This document shows, piece by piece, positions 42,639-54,860 of a stretch of 64,000 nt of DNA. The notes under the pieces are model-generated. The model ran no database searches, had not been told where the DNA came from, and saw only the letters and a list, made by a program, of their open reading frames with translations. The translations under genes were made by a program, and so were the position numbers. Numbering within the stretch: position 1 is the stretch's first letter; each line of letters opens with the position of its first letter. The DNA is from Myrmaecium sp. VS I D KN 1 (taxonomy: Eukaryota > Ascomycota > Dothideomycetes > Valsariales > Valsariaceae). Location: NCBI GenBank assembly GCA_019775845.1, contig JADQAV010000002.1, positions 1,054,001 to 1,118,000 of the forward strand. The letters are read 5' to 3'.

Positions 42639-45600
42639 GATATGGTTCGAGCGTCCTTTGGGGAAAAATGAATCCAACACAATAGCCTTCTAAGATACTC
42701 GAAGGATTCCGGCAAATAATCCACTTTCAGGTGACGTCTGCAAGTTTCCCGGATATTGGCCCAGATGGTCAGATTGGGTATTGTTCCAGTCGTACAAAAG
42801 ACCACAAGACCACGATGACCCGAAAACGGCTCTACCAACGGCTTGAGAAGTTGCAATTACCTTATTGCGACGGCCAACAGAGCCTTCCCGACGAGCGCGG
42901 AAATGCGACACGTAAACGGTACTCAGCCTCCTTGGGGGATCAGCTTCACGTGATTCCTATGTTTGCCGTCTATCTTCCTGAGCTAGGTCGGTATCGCATA
43001 CGCAATCCATGGGCTAGAAAACGGGCCTCTTCTTGAGTGTTCCACGTGCAGCGTGCAGGTGGCCAGCCAAAGTCCTAGGAAGTTTTAAGGATGCAGTTAT
43101 GAAGAGAGTGACACCAGGTTCTCCAATATGTGAAGCCGTCTACTCCGGACGGAAGGACTGTGCGGTGACCCCAGCCTTGCAGAGGTTTGTGACAGTCCCG
43201 GGGACACCGGCGGATGGATAGCGAGGGTAATACGCGTACGGGTGTCACCTTCAACTCACCACGCGACAATGCGGTAGGGATGAGTCTCCGGAGGCGGTGG
43301 GGGATGCAGAGTGCAGCCTGACGGCCGGATGGAGGCACAGTTGAGCGTTCGAGAGGACAAGGGACGGGATGTTGCAGTGATAAGTGGGGATTGCAGCAGT
43401 GAACGGAACCGGGCAGGCGAGCCTTCCTTCTATAGACTGGGCCGAAGTAGAGTGATCAGCAGGGCAATTGGGACAGACGGATGCTGTGTAGATTTCCGTT
43501 GGGGGCTGGACGACGGCAGTTTGGTATGAGGGAGGACTCACGATTCGGAATCGCCGTCCGCTGGGGTGAGTAGTCGTAGGACGGTCGAGTCGAGGACAGG
43601 GACAGGGACAGAGTGCGGACGAACGTGGCCAGAGGTTTCCGAAAAGCGCGGTTTGGCAGTGCGCACAGAGCAACCTTCGTCGGAGCGGCGGCGAGGAGAG
43701 AGTGAAGGGTCAGCAAAGGAGACGGATTGCGCAGAGCAGGGGCAATTGGCGAAGTGGATCTGGGAAAAGGTTGGTGTAGTAGCTGGGCGCAATCGGGATT
43801 CTGCCGACGCATGTGCGCTGTGCTAGAGGCCGGGTGGACTAGGCTGATCGCACTCCGGTTAGTGTCGGGACCTCTCCTTGGCGGCGTGTGGAGGCTCCCC
43901 GAGCTTGGCCGTCCGGTTCAGGTTGGGAAATCGAGTATCATCAGGAGGGTGATCGCGATGTGATGCTGCATCGCTCTCTGCACGGCGCAACAAGGACAAA
44001 CATGAGGGGGTGAGAGGACGTCGGGTGTCCAGGGCAGTGGTCGTCCACAGGAGACGATGTTGTCACAATCCTGTCACTGCCGCCCTCCACACAATCAATG
44101 GGAGCCCGCATCCGGGACGTCAACTCCTCCCGTACGCTTATTTAACTCACCATCACCATCCATCGGCACTCTGCACCATCTCTATATATAGGTACATACA
44201 GTATGTACAGGTACTGTATACAATATTGATATATCACAGTGGAAGCATACGTAAGTGCGAACGAAACGAACCGGATTGGTTAAAGAGCGATATGATACGA
44301 CTCGATCTCCTCGCCTTATATACACCAGTCCCAGACCCTCCCTTAACCCAACCTTCCTCTCCTCCCTTTCCTCTTCCTTGGTAATACAAGGCAGCAGTCT
44401 CTCACAAGTCACCAACGATCTGGCAAGGCAAAATCTCGCTATCGGGATCCCCGGAATTACCACCCCCATCGCGGGCGAGTGACTTGGCTTCCTCACCCTT
44501 GTGCTTGGTCTGACTCGAAGCAAAACGGGCAGTTCTAGGCTCGAACATGATCTGTCCATGGGTTGTTGATCCGGGGGGTTTGGTGGTGTGGGTGTGGTGT
44601 GCGCGCGCGCATGTGGAGATCTTCAGCGCAACCCCCTCCTCTCCTCCCCTCACCCCGCCCACCGAATCACCGGGCGCATAAATACAACTAATAAAGAATC
44701 AGGCACCCAAGCAGCAAAGAAAGCCTCCAGAGTGTCTGTGTTCCAACATAAATGAACCAACTTGGGAAAAGGTGGCACTCTGGAAGACACGCATGTACAC
44801 GTTTTACCGGTTCCAGCCCGAGTCCGAGAAATCGGCGACGGTGGTGGTGGCAAGGAGAGGAAGGGCAAGTGCTTTATTAATCCACCTTCTCCCTCGTATT
44901 TCGTGAGTCACACATAGAAGACGGTGGTCCTCGCCACTGAAAGAATGGGAAGAAGTGAAGAAGAAGAAGCCACCGTGTACACATGTCAGAAAGATCCTCA
45001 TGCTTTTCCCGTCCCTGCCGCGTGGCAGTCAGACTCGTGAGGCTACAATGAAGAAGCCGCTAAGCGTATTTCACTGATCTTCTAGCGCCTCTCCATGTAC
45101 AAGTGAATAGTATGTTTACTTCGTTGTGAACGACGGATAAAAAATGATTATTATTCCTTTAAATAATCCCACTATAGTACTTTTATGGAGCTAGTCTATA
45201 TTGGTTGAGGAAGCTTCTTGAAGGCAGAAAGTACTCTAGTCTGCCTGTTCGCTTGCATCCTTCGTGTCTTTTCCGTTGCGAGCGAGAAGGAACCTCGTAC
45301 GAGCATCGTGCTGCAGATACATACCAGGGCAGGCTATATGTCTATATAAATTTTCCACCTCTCGCAGCTCGTCATCTCTGTTATTACGATGATACAGGTG
45401 TATCCTAGCTGAGGTTTGCCTGGCTTCCGCATGTTTGAGGGTGTATGGCGGAGTACTTAGTGTCGACAGAAGTATGTACACTTGATTTGATGGGCTTTCA
45501 TGTATATGAGCACCCATCCGATGCTCTCCGGACAGCGTTGAAAGTGGAATATCTGTCGACAATGTCCCACTCCCTCCCTCCCTTTCCCCGAATCTGATCT

Positions 45601-46117
45601 AATAGTATGGATTTTTATGAACAAAGGAGGGTATATGCGCCAATGTCTGCCAATCGACAGTGTGATACAGTGTGATATTTCGCCTGCTAGATCAGAAAGG
45701 AACAAGGAGGAGTATGTTCCTTAGAGTATTTAGTCCGCATGTTGGGAAAGCGATGCACGCTAAAACCAACGATCTTATAATCCCTGACGCCTGCAGATGC
45801 TTCCAATCCTTCCCTCCCTCCCAAACCTCGAACCTTCTACCCGTCGTCAAGGCTGTCGTCCTGCGAAAAAGTGCAGATCACTGGTGTCCCTCCGAGTTCC
45901 TCGAGTGGGGAAAAAGCGACGGAAGATTAAAGACAGAGCGGGGAGTACAGTACCAGGATAAACAGACAAAAACCACCACTTACCCACTCACTATATCGTC
46001 ACCGGTTTGCGCGCCCTCGCACTTCCTCACACATTACTCCACCTTTCCTTGACCACTGCTTTTATAAGATTTGTACAGTATCATTAACCCTCATATCATT
46101 AACCCTCACATATCCAA
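42639..46117. other. Gene-poor 3.5-kb stretch
   Basis: Only short ORFs. A 140-codon minus frame (43251-43673) opens with Cys-x2-Cys but starts on TTG, leads nowhere and has no splice chain. Near 44175-44250 there is an AT-rich segment with ATATATAGGTACATACAGTATGTAC-like inverted words. The region probably holds the upstream part of the 40524 gene and the 3' side of the transcription factor gene. Confidence 0.45.
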
Positions 46118-48868
46118 TCATCCAGCAATCCCTTCCACCTCGGAAAAGAGCTGCCGAAGCAGCTCCCAACTCCATTTTGCAATCCCCTCCACTTGGCTCA
46201 TGTCTTTCATCCACCCAAGCAGCAGCACGACCGTGTCTTGAACCTCAGCGGGGTCCAATGACTCTCGAGCGATCTGATCCAGCATGGGCGTAATCGTGAT
46301 CATGCGTAGTATGAGGAGGATGCCGAGAAAGTTCGAGGTCCACGCGAAGAGGACCGGCAGGACACGCTTCTGATCGCGGCACGGAGACATGGCGATAGGC
46401 CATAAGAGGCTGCTCCGAAGGCATCGGGCCGCCAGTTGCTTGTCCTCGAGCGTCATGCTCTCGGGAAAATGCAGCGCTTTGAAGACGAAAGGTCGGAAGA
46501 TCATGAAATGCGCATAGTAATACCGTGATCGAAGGTGCGCCGTAAGGACATTGTAATCAGGCTGGTAGTGCAAAGGCTGCCGGGCAGAGCTCGAGAAGAG
46601 AGGGACGGATGTGCGGCGTTCCGAGGTTTGAGCCTGCATTGCAGATTGATGACCGAGGGAGAATCTATCGTTGTCGTCCCATTGAAGGGCCGCTGGTAAC
46701 AGCTCGCGCCATGATTGCAGCTGGCGAGCAAGCTCAGAAATGACTGCTATGGACGGGCCGCTGTGATCGTCCGGAGAGGGAGCTTCGGCATTGGGACTGT
46801 TCGCTATGCAGATGTCAGTTTTCGGTCTGGCTGAGTTGGAGGTACTACCAGAGGCGCCTGATAAGGTACTAAAACCTCCAGGGCTCTTCCCAAGACCGGA
46901 TCTGCGGTCCGGAGTAAACCCCGAGGCAAGATTAGGCGAGGCTTAACACCTCAACCTGGAACCTCAGGGGAGCCGGGCAAACTCGCCGAAACACTCCACA
47001 ACACCGCAGACACAGTCCAAGAACGACTCACCTTCGAATATCACCTTGTGTATTCGAGTTATCAGTTGACACAAGGACACGATGGCTGCGAAATGTGTGA
47101 AAATCCGATGATTTTCCGATGCAGCGCCGACCACGTTGGCTCCTGGCAATGGCACTGCGTCCTCGAAGTCGAAGATTCCTGTGCGCGGAAGATCGAGGTC
47201 GATATGGTACCAACTAAGGGTGCCATCAGCAATGGATTCTCACACACATCCCATCTGATGCCGCGAGAACGTATCAAGACCTCTGACACTTACTTCTCGA
47301 TCAAGTTACACGTCCAGTATACACGTTTCATCTGTTCACCACGCGGTGATTGCCAGTCGATCGGTTCACTACTCGATCGTGGTACTGTATAAGCATCGAC
47401 CAGGTTTCGCACAAAGCCTATGTTTCGAACATACCACTTCAGTAATACCTGACAGGCCATCGAAGCGCTGACCATGAGCCGCCAGAAATCCTATTGATCA
47501 ACTTCAGCAACGTTCATCCACAGACATCGAGTATTGGCACCCCACCACATGTCTTGCGCTTGCTTCGTAATAGAGACTGGTCGACTAGTGTCAGTAAACA
47601 GTGAAGACTGTGCGTAACAGGTCAACACTCACGCGGTCAAAAGAAGACACTGTATGTTCTCAACGCTGACTTGGGTCATGATAAATCCAAGACGACGTCT
47701 AGCTTCATTGAATATCTCCAGGCCCGGGGGCCTTTTCGCTGTCCCGCCTCGGATACCGCTCTGTTGACCGTCAATCGGCGCGCCTGATACGCCCTCAAGG
47801 GCCGACTTGCCCAAAGCAAACACCAGCAAAGCTAGAATAGACCGAGAATCGCCCTCTGCAAAACCGTCCACCGTGATGGTACGCAAAATGTCGATGTTGA
47901 AGGCTTCCCGATCCAGGATTGGCCAGAGCATATTGAACGAATCGAAGTACCGGTGCGAGTATTCCGACATGAGGTCAACCGGAAGATCCGGGAACGTAAC
48001 GCGACGCCCTGCCGTCGCTTCTGGGGATGTTTCAGGCACGGCAAGACCTCTCATCATCACATCACACGGCAAGATATCGTTGTCCTGCTTCAGCTCGTGG
48101 CGAAGCAACCAGGGCGTACCTTCAAGCATCAGCTGGTTGATCTCCTCGGCGCTGTTTCCGCGGACAGCGAGTTGCTGCATGTAGATGGCCGGCCAGAGCA
48201 AGACTTTGTGGGGGGTGGTGATGTGCTTGTAAGTGTAGCTTGAATCGGAAGCCTGGAGACCATCAAAAGGACTATGTTTCGCGCCGCTGTCTCTTACCGG
48301 AGGCGAAGTGAGGTTGCTAGTCGATGAGGAAGAGGAATGGCTCAGCGGGCCGAAGGTTGTCGAGTTGGGGCTTACATGTCGTCCGATGATGTCGACCTTG
48401 TTCTCCAACCTCGTCATGGTGTCGAGGATGTAGACCATGGTCTTGTCTTTCCTGCAAAGCCGTGGGTCAACCACCAAGAAGCAAAAGCCGGGAGCATCCA
48501 GAGATGGGCGTGGGAAGCGGGTTCAGAAGGCGCGGACAGTCTGGCAACGGAACAGGCTCTATTCGAGCCTGACCATTGCACAGCGATGAAGATGCCCTGC
48601 GACCGCTCTGTTTGTCAAAGAGGGGAGGGTGCGTCAGGGGAACTTACTTGGTAGGTTGCGGCTCTCGATATGTGCACTCGACGTTGAGACGCCGACAGAG
48701 GCCGCATTTCGGCCGCTGTTCGTCACACTTTGACTTTCTCGTTCGACACGTCTCGCACGCCTGAGTCGCTATTGCAGCTCTCTCCCTGCGGGTGAGGTGC
48801 GAGGATTCCCCTTGCCCGGGAAGCGCCTGACAGGCTTGGGGGTGGCCAGCGGGGTCGGAGGAGTGCAT
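46118..48868 (-). CDS. Zn(II)2Cys6 fungal transcription factor
   Basis: Seven exons keep phase: 48868-48648, 48451-47633, 47576-47549, 47490-47435, 47371-47294, 47213-47032, 46857-46118, giving 707 aa. The binuclear zinc cluster [18 protein letters not shown] is followed by [10 protein letters not shown] (about residues 38-66), then a linker and short coiled coil ([10 protein letters not shown]). The fungal-specific middle homology region follows: [54 protein letters not shown], then [56 protein letters not shown]. The last exon has [14 protein letters not shown] and [20 protein letters not shown]. Exons 3-5 are small (28, 56 and 78 nt); their joints were fixed by the motif order and are the least certain. 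Target genes are unknown; no cluster lies beside it. Confidence 0.88.
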
Positions 48869-51800
48869 GTTGGAGCGCAAAGGAGGAGATGATCGGCTGG
48901 GCGGAAAGGGGGATCAAATTGCAGTTTATTTCTTGCTTTTCTTTCAGTTTGTTTGCTGGCCTTGGCCCCCAGTGCTGGCCAGGCAGTTCAGTCGGGTTGA
49001 TGTTGGAGAGTGAACAGCATGCGATAGGTAGGTCTCCACCGCGCCAAGGATAACAATGGAGAGGCAGGGCGGAGGAAGGCAGGCAAGTCGAGGACACCGA
49101 TTTTCTCCACGCGCACGCTGCGCAGCCAAAACGATTGTTGCCACAGCCAAGTGCGGAGATGCAAGCTGTCCACAACGGATTATGATGGATTTGAGGGGAC
49201 GGGCAAAAAAACCTCAAGGGAGAAAATTTTATGGTGTTGAGTTGCGTCAGGCATACACCCGAAAGCAGGCAGGTGTGGCAAAGGTGATCAAGAGGGGAGA
49301 AATTGGCGGGAGCTCTCGCGCGCGCCCGGGTTTCAAGGGTTCGGGGGGCAGTTTGGCCCATCGAATTTTGCACCGTCCGCCGATATGGATTTTAAACAAT
49401 GCCATGTCGAGCCAAGCGAATTTCCGTCTCAGGCCGGGGCCACTCCTCGCGCTGGCCTTTAACTCGTTCGGGCCGAGGAGATGGCCCCGGTGGCAGCGCA
49501 GCGAGAAAAAGGGAGTGGGGGTGGGAGTGGGAGTGGGAGGGAGAGGGAGAGGGAGAGGCTGGGTGTGCTGTGCTGCGTGCTGTGGTGCTCCGGTGGTACC
49601 TACAGCAATAACGAGGTATTCGACCTGGTCCTGACCGAGGCACAGGAGCCGTAACTCAGTACCTATCAGCCTCCAAGACCGTACCGATACTCGAGTCCCT
49701 CCATCCACTCGTGTGCCTAGGTTATGACCCTGGCTCAGGGAAGGGAGGGGATTGCCCGCAAAAATCACCGCAAAGAGCAAACGCGATACGACCCCCCGCT
49801 GCGAGATGGAGAATCCACCCAATGGCGTGCCGCTAATCTAGTTCACTTTCGACCGGGCTAGTCGGTCGTCGTCCAATGATGGCTCTCGAAAGTACCTAGA
49901 CCGGACGGGGAGAGGCGCCTCGGGGCCCCTGACGGCGCTCGTACTGCGGAATTAGCTCCGGACGTAGGGAGACTTCTCGGCTCTTTGTTCTAGCTGTGAA
50001 AGTTTAAAAGGGAGTGGAAGGGAGAAGGAGAGGAAGGGGAAGAAGGAAGAGCAAGAGGAGAAGAGGGTTAGACAAAGCCCAGATGAGGCCCGAAGGGAGA
50101 GAAGCGAGAGGGCATGGAGAGAGGGAGATGCGGTATTAGTAACGTCGCTGGTCTTTCTCCCTGGGGGGTTTCTGTCGTACTCGAGTGCCTTCTCGAATAT
50201 GAAGCGGGGGGTCCCGATGTGACTGCGGGAACGCGGTAAGCAGTAATAATATGGAGGATTATGATATATTACGGCTATCTAACCGGTCTAGAGGTCTAGA
50301 CGGATCGGTCCGCTCCTCCACCCCGCGTACCAAATACTGCAGAATGGGTATGAGCAAGTTTATTACTAAGATGCAGTCTTGTATTGTAAAATGGGCCCAC
50401 ATCACTAGTAACATATGTCCCCCCACGATCACCGCATCACTAAGCTAATTATCTAAGCAGCTCAAGACTACGGTTCACGGGCCCGACCCGAAATAACTGG
50501 ATCTACCTATGAGCCGCCGGCTATGATATGCGGCAAACGTCTCCAATGTACCTGGGATGGAAGATTCCGCTGTGATTCACGGCTCGTCTTTCCTATCGTA
50601 AAGGATTGATTAATTCATATTTTCTTGGTTGTTTGCATGTTCTTCTTCTTCTCGGTCCATTCCTCTGTACACTCTTAGGACACTCTTGGTTTTTTTTCTG
50701 GAGGTGTTCGGATTTCGGATTCGACCCGGGGAATTACAAGTGGTGTTGTATCGTCTGGTCGTTGATCTCTCTGTTTCCTTCACTATCAAGCTGTTCGGGG
50801 AAACTGCTTTAGAATAGCTGATTTAACTTTTTCCTTAGGGCTTTCCTCCGATCTCTATCAAACCACCTTCCATACACCCTTCTCGACGGGTGGGATAAAG
50901 AAACCAGATCACCGTAGAGTCAGGTACGTGGTACTCATGTACTCGACCTAATCAAAGAGGACGCTACCTATACCACCTACCCCATACGGCAATACACCAG
51001 TCCAAGGCTGCCTTCGTATCTTAGGTAGCATGTAGGTAGTTACCTTACTTATTCACCATCCTAACCTAGGTACTACTAGTACCTCAGGGTGCGTCGTCGG
51101 TAACAGAAGCCGAAACCCCTGCATCATCCACCTCCCTTAAGCGAGAAGACAACCATGGATGATGACACACCATCACCCGCTTCACACTCACCATCGGACG
51201 GGGGGGACATGGTTACGACCAGCTTTGTAGGTAGTTAGTACCTTCCTCCCGCCCGCTCGCGGCGACGAGCTCTAAGGAAGCGAGCACTAAGTTATCTACC
51301 TTACCTACTTGCTGGACTGGTGAACCACGGCTGGGCTTACCCGGAGCCTTAGGGAGATTGGGTGGTCTGAGGCAACGGAACCCTGAACCTCTCTCATTCT
51401 CTGTCTCTACCGGTCCATAAGTAGACAAGAGGGATAACTTATGTGTGACCGCCCCACTGCCTAAGGTGAAAGCGCCACTACCGGCCTCACTGATGTTTGT
51501 ACATCGACCGCAGATATATGTGCATGTCAATTGACCATCAGTTATCTCATCAAGAGGCAGCAGCGGAGCAACGGCAGACGCTCACTGGAGAGAACTTGCG
51601 AATGGAACACAGTGAGGAACAGACATGGTAGTTAGGTGAAGTAAGATATAGACAGCCTTGGAACGATCGCAAAGAAATGAAATGGCTCGCCGTGACCCAA
51701 CCCAGAAAGAAACAGAAACGCCGTCGCCATGGTTTGATGGGAATACACAAAGAGAAAAGAAAAATGCGATGGAAGCCATATCCTTGACTGCGAGAAGAAA

Positions 51801-51900
51801 GGGAGAAGAGAATGAGGAGAGAAATATAAATGTGAATGTAGAGGTGGACAAAACCCCTCGTGGCAAGAGAGTGCTCTCATCGCCGTTCAGAAGAAGCCGA
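48869..51900. other. Gene-poor 3-kb stretch
   Basis: The transcription factor promoter lies at the left. A 191-codon minus frame (49247-49822) has no domain and depends on a Pro/Thr repeat from a GT/GA tract. Purine tracts lie at 49503-49558 and 49985-50075. A cluster of TAGGTA/GTACCT words fills 50930-51310. No RNA gene was recognised. Confidence 0.45.
49503..49558 (+). repeat. GGGAGTGGGAGAGG-type purine-rich tract
   Basis: Imperfect repeats of GGGAGT and GGGAGA. G-runs spaced every three bases could form a G-quadruplex in single-stranded DNA; that is inference. Confidence 0.7.
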
Positions 51901-53367
51901 TCAGAAAAGGATGCCGTTACAGTTCTCCGACTCCTGAGCCGCCCAGCTCTCGAACCGGTCCCGCAGCCAGCCGCTCTTCCAGGCGCGGATCCGGTCGCCG
52001 TGCCGGCCGCCGGCCACCTCGGGCGTCCGCCGCTCGCCGAGGGCGAAGGCCTGGCTGAGGTGGCAGTGCGTCTCCTCGTTCGCGTTGAAGTTCGGCGCCG
52101 TCACGTTGCTCCAACTCCACATCATGCACGCCTCATTCCGGATGCACGCCTCCACGCACGCGCTCTCCGACGCATCCGCATCCGCCTCCGCCTCCGCTCC
52201 GTCTTCCGCCGTCTTCCACTCGATGTTGTACCGGCGGGTGTCGAACGCGCTCGCGCCGTTGTCCCAATCCGCCCGGGTGGCGTCCAGCTGGGCCGGGGCG
52301 ACGAAGCGCTGGTAGAGGTCCTTGAAGGTGACGCCGCGGTCCCCCTGGTCGATCTCGAACCGCCAGACCTCGCTCGCCTCCTCCGGCCGGACGTGGTGCA
52401 TCCCCACGACGGGCGCGCACCACGTCTCCTTGGCGAACGGCATCGTCGCCGGCTTCAGCCCGCTCAGCAGCGGCCACGCGTTCGTCAGCTCCACGCCCGT
52501 CTCCTCCTTGATCGCCGCCGCCAGCACGTAGTCGCCGAACCACATGTCCTGCGCCCGCTCGTCCCACCGGGCCGCCCAGTCGCCCGTGCTCATCAGCTGC
52601 TCGACCAGGCCCCGGCTGAGCACGAAGCCGCTCCCGCCGTGGGCGAAGGGGTACGTCTCCCCCTCCGGCGCGCGCGGGTTCCCCGTCGGCTTGCCCAGGT
52701 ACAGCGGCGTGGCCGGATCCATCTTGCCCAGCCAGGCGAGCAGGTTGCCGCGGAGCAGGTGCGTGTCCGGCTCGGCGAAGACGTACCAGTCCCGCGCCGG
52801 CCGCCGCCGCCACGCGTCCTCGACCATGTGGCAGAACTTGTACTTGTCCAGCGCCCAGCCGGCGCCGTGCCCGCCCGTCCGCCAGTCCGGCCGCGGGTCC
52901 GGCCAGGCAGCCAGCTCGCGCACGTCCTGCCCCAGCTCGGCGTACCGCCGCAGCTCGTGGTAGACGGCGAAGTCCGGGTTGGTCTGCTTGAGCGTCTCGT
53001 TGTAGTCCGCCAGCACGTCGAAGAGGTCGAAGCCGCCCATGCCCTGGTCCAGGTCGGAGTAGAGGAGCAGGTTGGGGTAGATCTCCGGGTGGAGGAGGAG
53101 CAGCACGCCCGGCAGCTTGTCGAACGCCTCGATCGCGCCCGTCTTGATGCTCAGCACGACCTGGTCCTGCTGAGCCGGCGCGGCGGGAGCCCCGAGCGTG
53201 TCCTTGCCGTCCTTGTTGGTGCCATCTGCCTCGGCGTCGAGCTCAGCTTCTTCGTCCCCGGGGAAGGGCGTCCGGGGGAACTGTTTGACCCAGAGGATCC
53301 CGTTGAAGATGAGGAAGAGGACGGCGACGCGGAGGAGGGCGGTGAAGGAGCGTATGGGGGAGAGCAT
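51901..53367 (-). CDS. Type II membrane glycosyltransferase, GT31/Fringe-like
   Basis: A single exon of 488 codons from the first ATG (MLSPIRSFTALLRV). Residues about 5-28 are a signal anchor, so it is probably a Golgi lumenal enzyme. The core has fungal GT31 features: LLLHPEIYPNLLLYSDLDQ, ALDKYKFCHMVEDAW, then RDWYVFAEPDTHLLRGNLLA, PLYLGKPTG, FAHGGSGFVLSRGLVEQLM, and AQDMWFGDYVLAAAI. Classical members have a DDD/DxD metal motif where this one has EPD, so catalysis may differ although Asp remains. Near the C-terminus ACVEACIRNEACMMWSW and a later Cys look like a PAN/apple-type disulfide patch. Sugar donor and acceptor cannot be told. The coding region is very GC-rich and opens a 584-codon shadow frame on the other strand. 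Confidence 0.85.
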   Translation of the reverse strand: MLSPIRSFTALLRVAVLFLIFNGILWVKQFPRTPFPGDEEAELDAEADGTNKDGKDTLGAPAAPAQQDQVVLSIKTGAIEAFDKLPGVLLLLHPEIYPNLLLYSDLDQGMGGFDLFDVLADYNETLKQTNPDFAVYHELRRYAELGQDVRELAAWPDPRPDWRTGGHGAGWALDKYKFCHMVEDAWRRRPARDWYVFAEPDTHLLRGNLLAWLGKMDPATPLYLGKPTGNPRAPEGETYPFAHGGSGFVLSRGLVEQLMSTGDWAARWDERAQDMWFGDYVLAAAIKEETGVELTNAWPLLSGLKPATMPFAKETWCAPVVGMHHVRPEEASEVWRFEIDQGDRGVTFKDLYQRFVAPAQLDATRADWDNGASAFDTRRYNIEWKTAEDGAEAEADADASESACVEACIRNEACMMWSWSNVTAPNFNANEETHCHLSQAFALGERRTPEVAGGRHGDRIRAWKSGWLRDRFESWAAQESENCNGILF

Positions 53368-54860
53368 GATCGTCAATCGGTTCTGCGGCTGGTAATAGAT
53401 GAGGATGTCTGAGAGGGAGAGCTCCGGGAGCTATGGCCCAGAGGAGGGGAAGAAACGTGGGGGCGCGGGAAGGAAGGAAGGAATAAAGTTATGAAGCGAA
53501 CGGACGGAGGAAGGCGGGAGGTTCAGGGTGAATGGTGGAGGGAAGTCGAATCAAGCACGGAAAGCTACACAAGCGGGAAACGTCGAGGGCAAAGCTCGGT
53601 GCACCATCGATTTGAAAGAGAGAGAATGAATTAGAAAGGATGAAAGAAGGAGATCGGTGAGTGAGGAGGAACCATCAAGATGATGGCAAAATGCGTATGA
53701 AAGGGGGAAGATGGGAGGAGAGGGAAAGAAAGAGAGAGACACGGCCAAAGGAAGATCGGAAAGGGAACGGAAGCGAGCCGCCAGGATGCTATTCTTGGAG
53801 CAGACGCGGGATGGCTAACCACCGTGGGGAGGGAGGGGGGGGGGGGGGGGAANNNNNNNNNNNNNNNNNNNNGAGTACCAATGGGTGGACCATGTGCTGG
53901 TGCTTGGTGCTTGCCATGGCCCTCCCTCCCTTTTCCCGACGCGCGTGTTTCCTGGGATTGATAAACAAACTCGGACGTTGTTTGGCGGGGGGGAAAAGGG
54001 TTCAGGGGTAAGAGGAGTAACACGCGGATCCCGGGTTTCAGGGGGTGGGGAATAGGGGATACCCCGGCGCTTTGATGTGATGGGGCGGCGGGCTGGCGCT
54101 AGCTGCAGGTTCACTAGTGAACCCCCTCCCTTGTGGATATGGCGGGCGGGTAGGACTGATCGCGAGTTGAGCGACAAGGTTAATCATCCTTCGATGCCCT
54201 CCAAAATACTAACCCATGCCTGAAGTATCTGACATTTCCCTGGCCTTGCGATGCAATCGAAGACCATCGCGACGGTGAACGCAACGTCACACCTGCAGAC
54301 ATCAGCACTTCCGCTGCAAGCCGCAATGCCGAGCATCCAAGCCACGCCCTGCCTCCGCGGGTCTCAAAGCAAATCCTATCACGTTAATTTCTGGGGAAAA
54401 GAAAGCGAGGAGAAACACTTCTTGGATCAGTTGGCCGCGGGACCAACATATTCAATTGCTTCGTCGTACTATCAAATCCGGCTGCGCCAAGGGCAACAAC
54501 CGGGCAGGAGTAAAACGCTCCTCTTATAATTCCACCGTTCCTCCCCCTCGTTCTGCTCCAGATTGCCGACGGCAGGCTACCTCTGGATATCGTGCAGTGT
54601 AATGTAGAGTAGCAGTGTAGCGACTTACGTTATGAATCCAGCTTTCGGCTGCTCATGACTCCGCTACACAATGGGGGAATAAAGGAAAGGGAAGAGAAAG
54701 GCATAGATGCGCTAGCCGGCAGAGAAAACCTGCCAGCCAGTGCAAGAAGGAAAATGAAGATCGTTCAAACTCCGCCGACCACGTAGTAGCCATCGTCGAG
54801 ACCTGTGAAGGAAAAATCCACTGCGGAGGACGTCAGTAACCGATAGGTCCAATGAATCTT
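53368..54860. other. Intergenic with an assembly gap
   Basis: The glycosyltransferase upstream region, a G run plus gap, and the 3' UTR of the coiled-coil gene lie here. Purine-rich stretches occupy 53640-53780. The ORF at 54251-54529 has no recognisable content. Confidence 0.5.
53835..53872. other. G16 run followed by a 20-N assembly gap
   Basis: Sixteen consecutive G at 53835-53850, two A, then 20 N at 53853-53872. The round number suggests a gap placeholder of unknown length, caused by the homopolymer. Confidence 0.95.

Noticed and set aside
43251-43673. Minus frame opening with CAHCQTALFG, reminiscent of the start of HET-type genes
   Set aside because: Starts on TTG, the likeness is limited to a few residues and nothing of the HET domain follows in any frame.
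49247-49822. 191-codon minus frame with Pro/Thr repeats
   Set aside because: The repeat comes from a purine tract; no domain or signal, and it overlaps the upstream region of the transcription factor.
51658-53412. 584-codon frame on the + strand opposite the glycosyltransferase
   Set aside because: Arg/Val/Leu-rich composition from GC-rich third positions; no domain, while the minus strand has clear GT31-like motifs.
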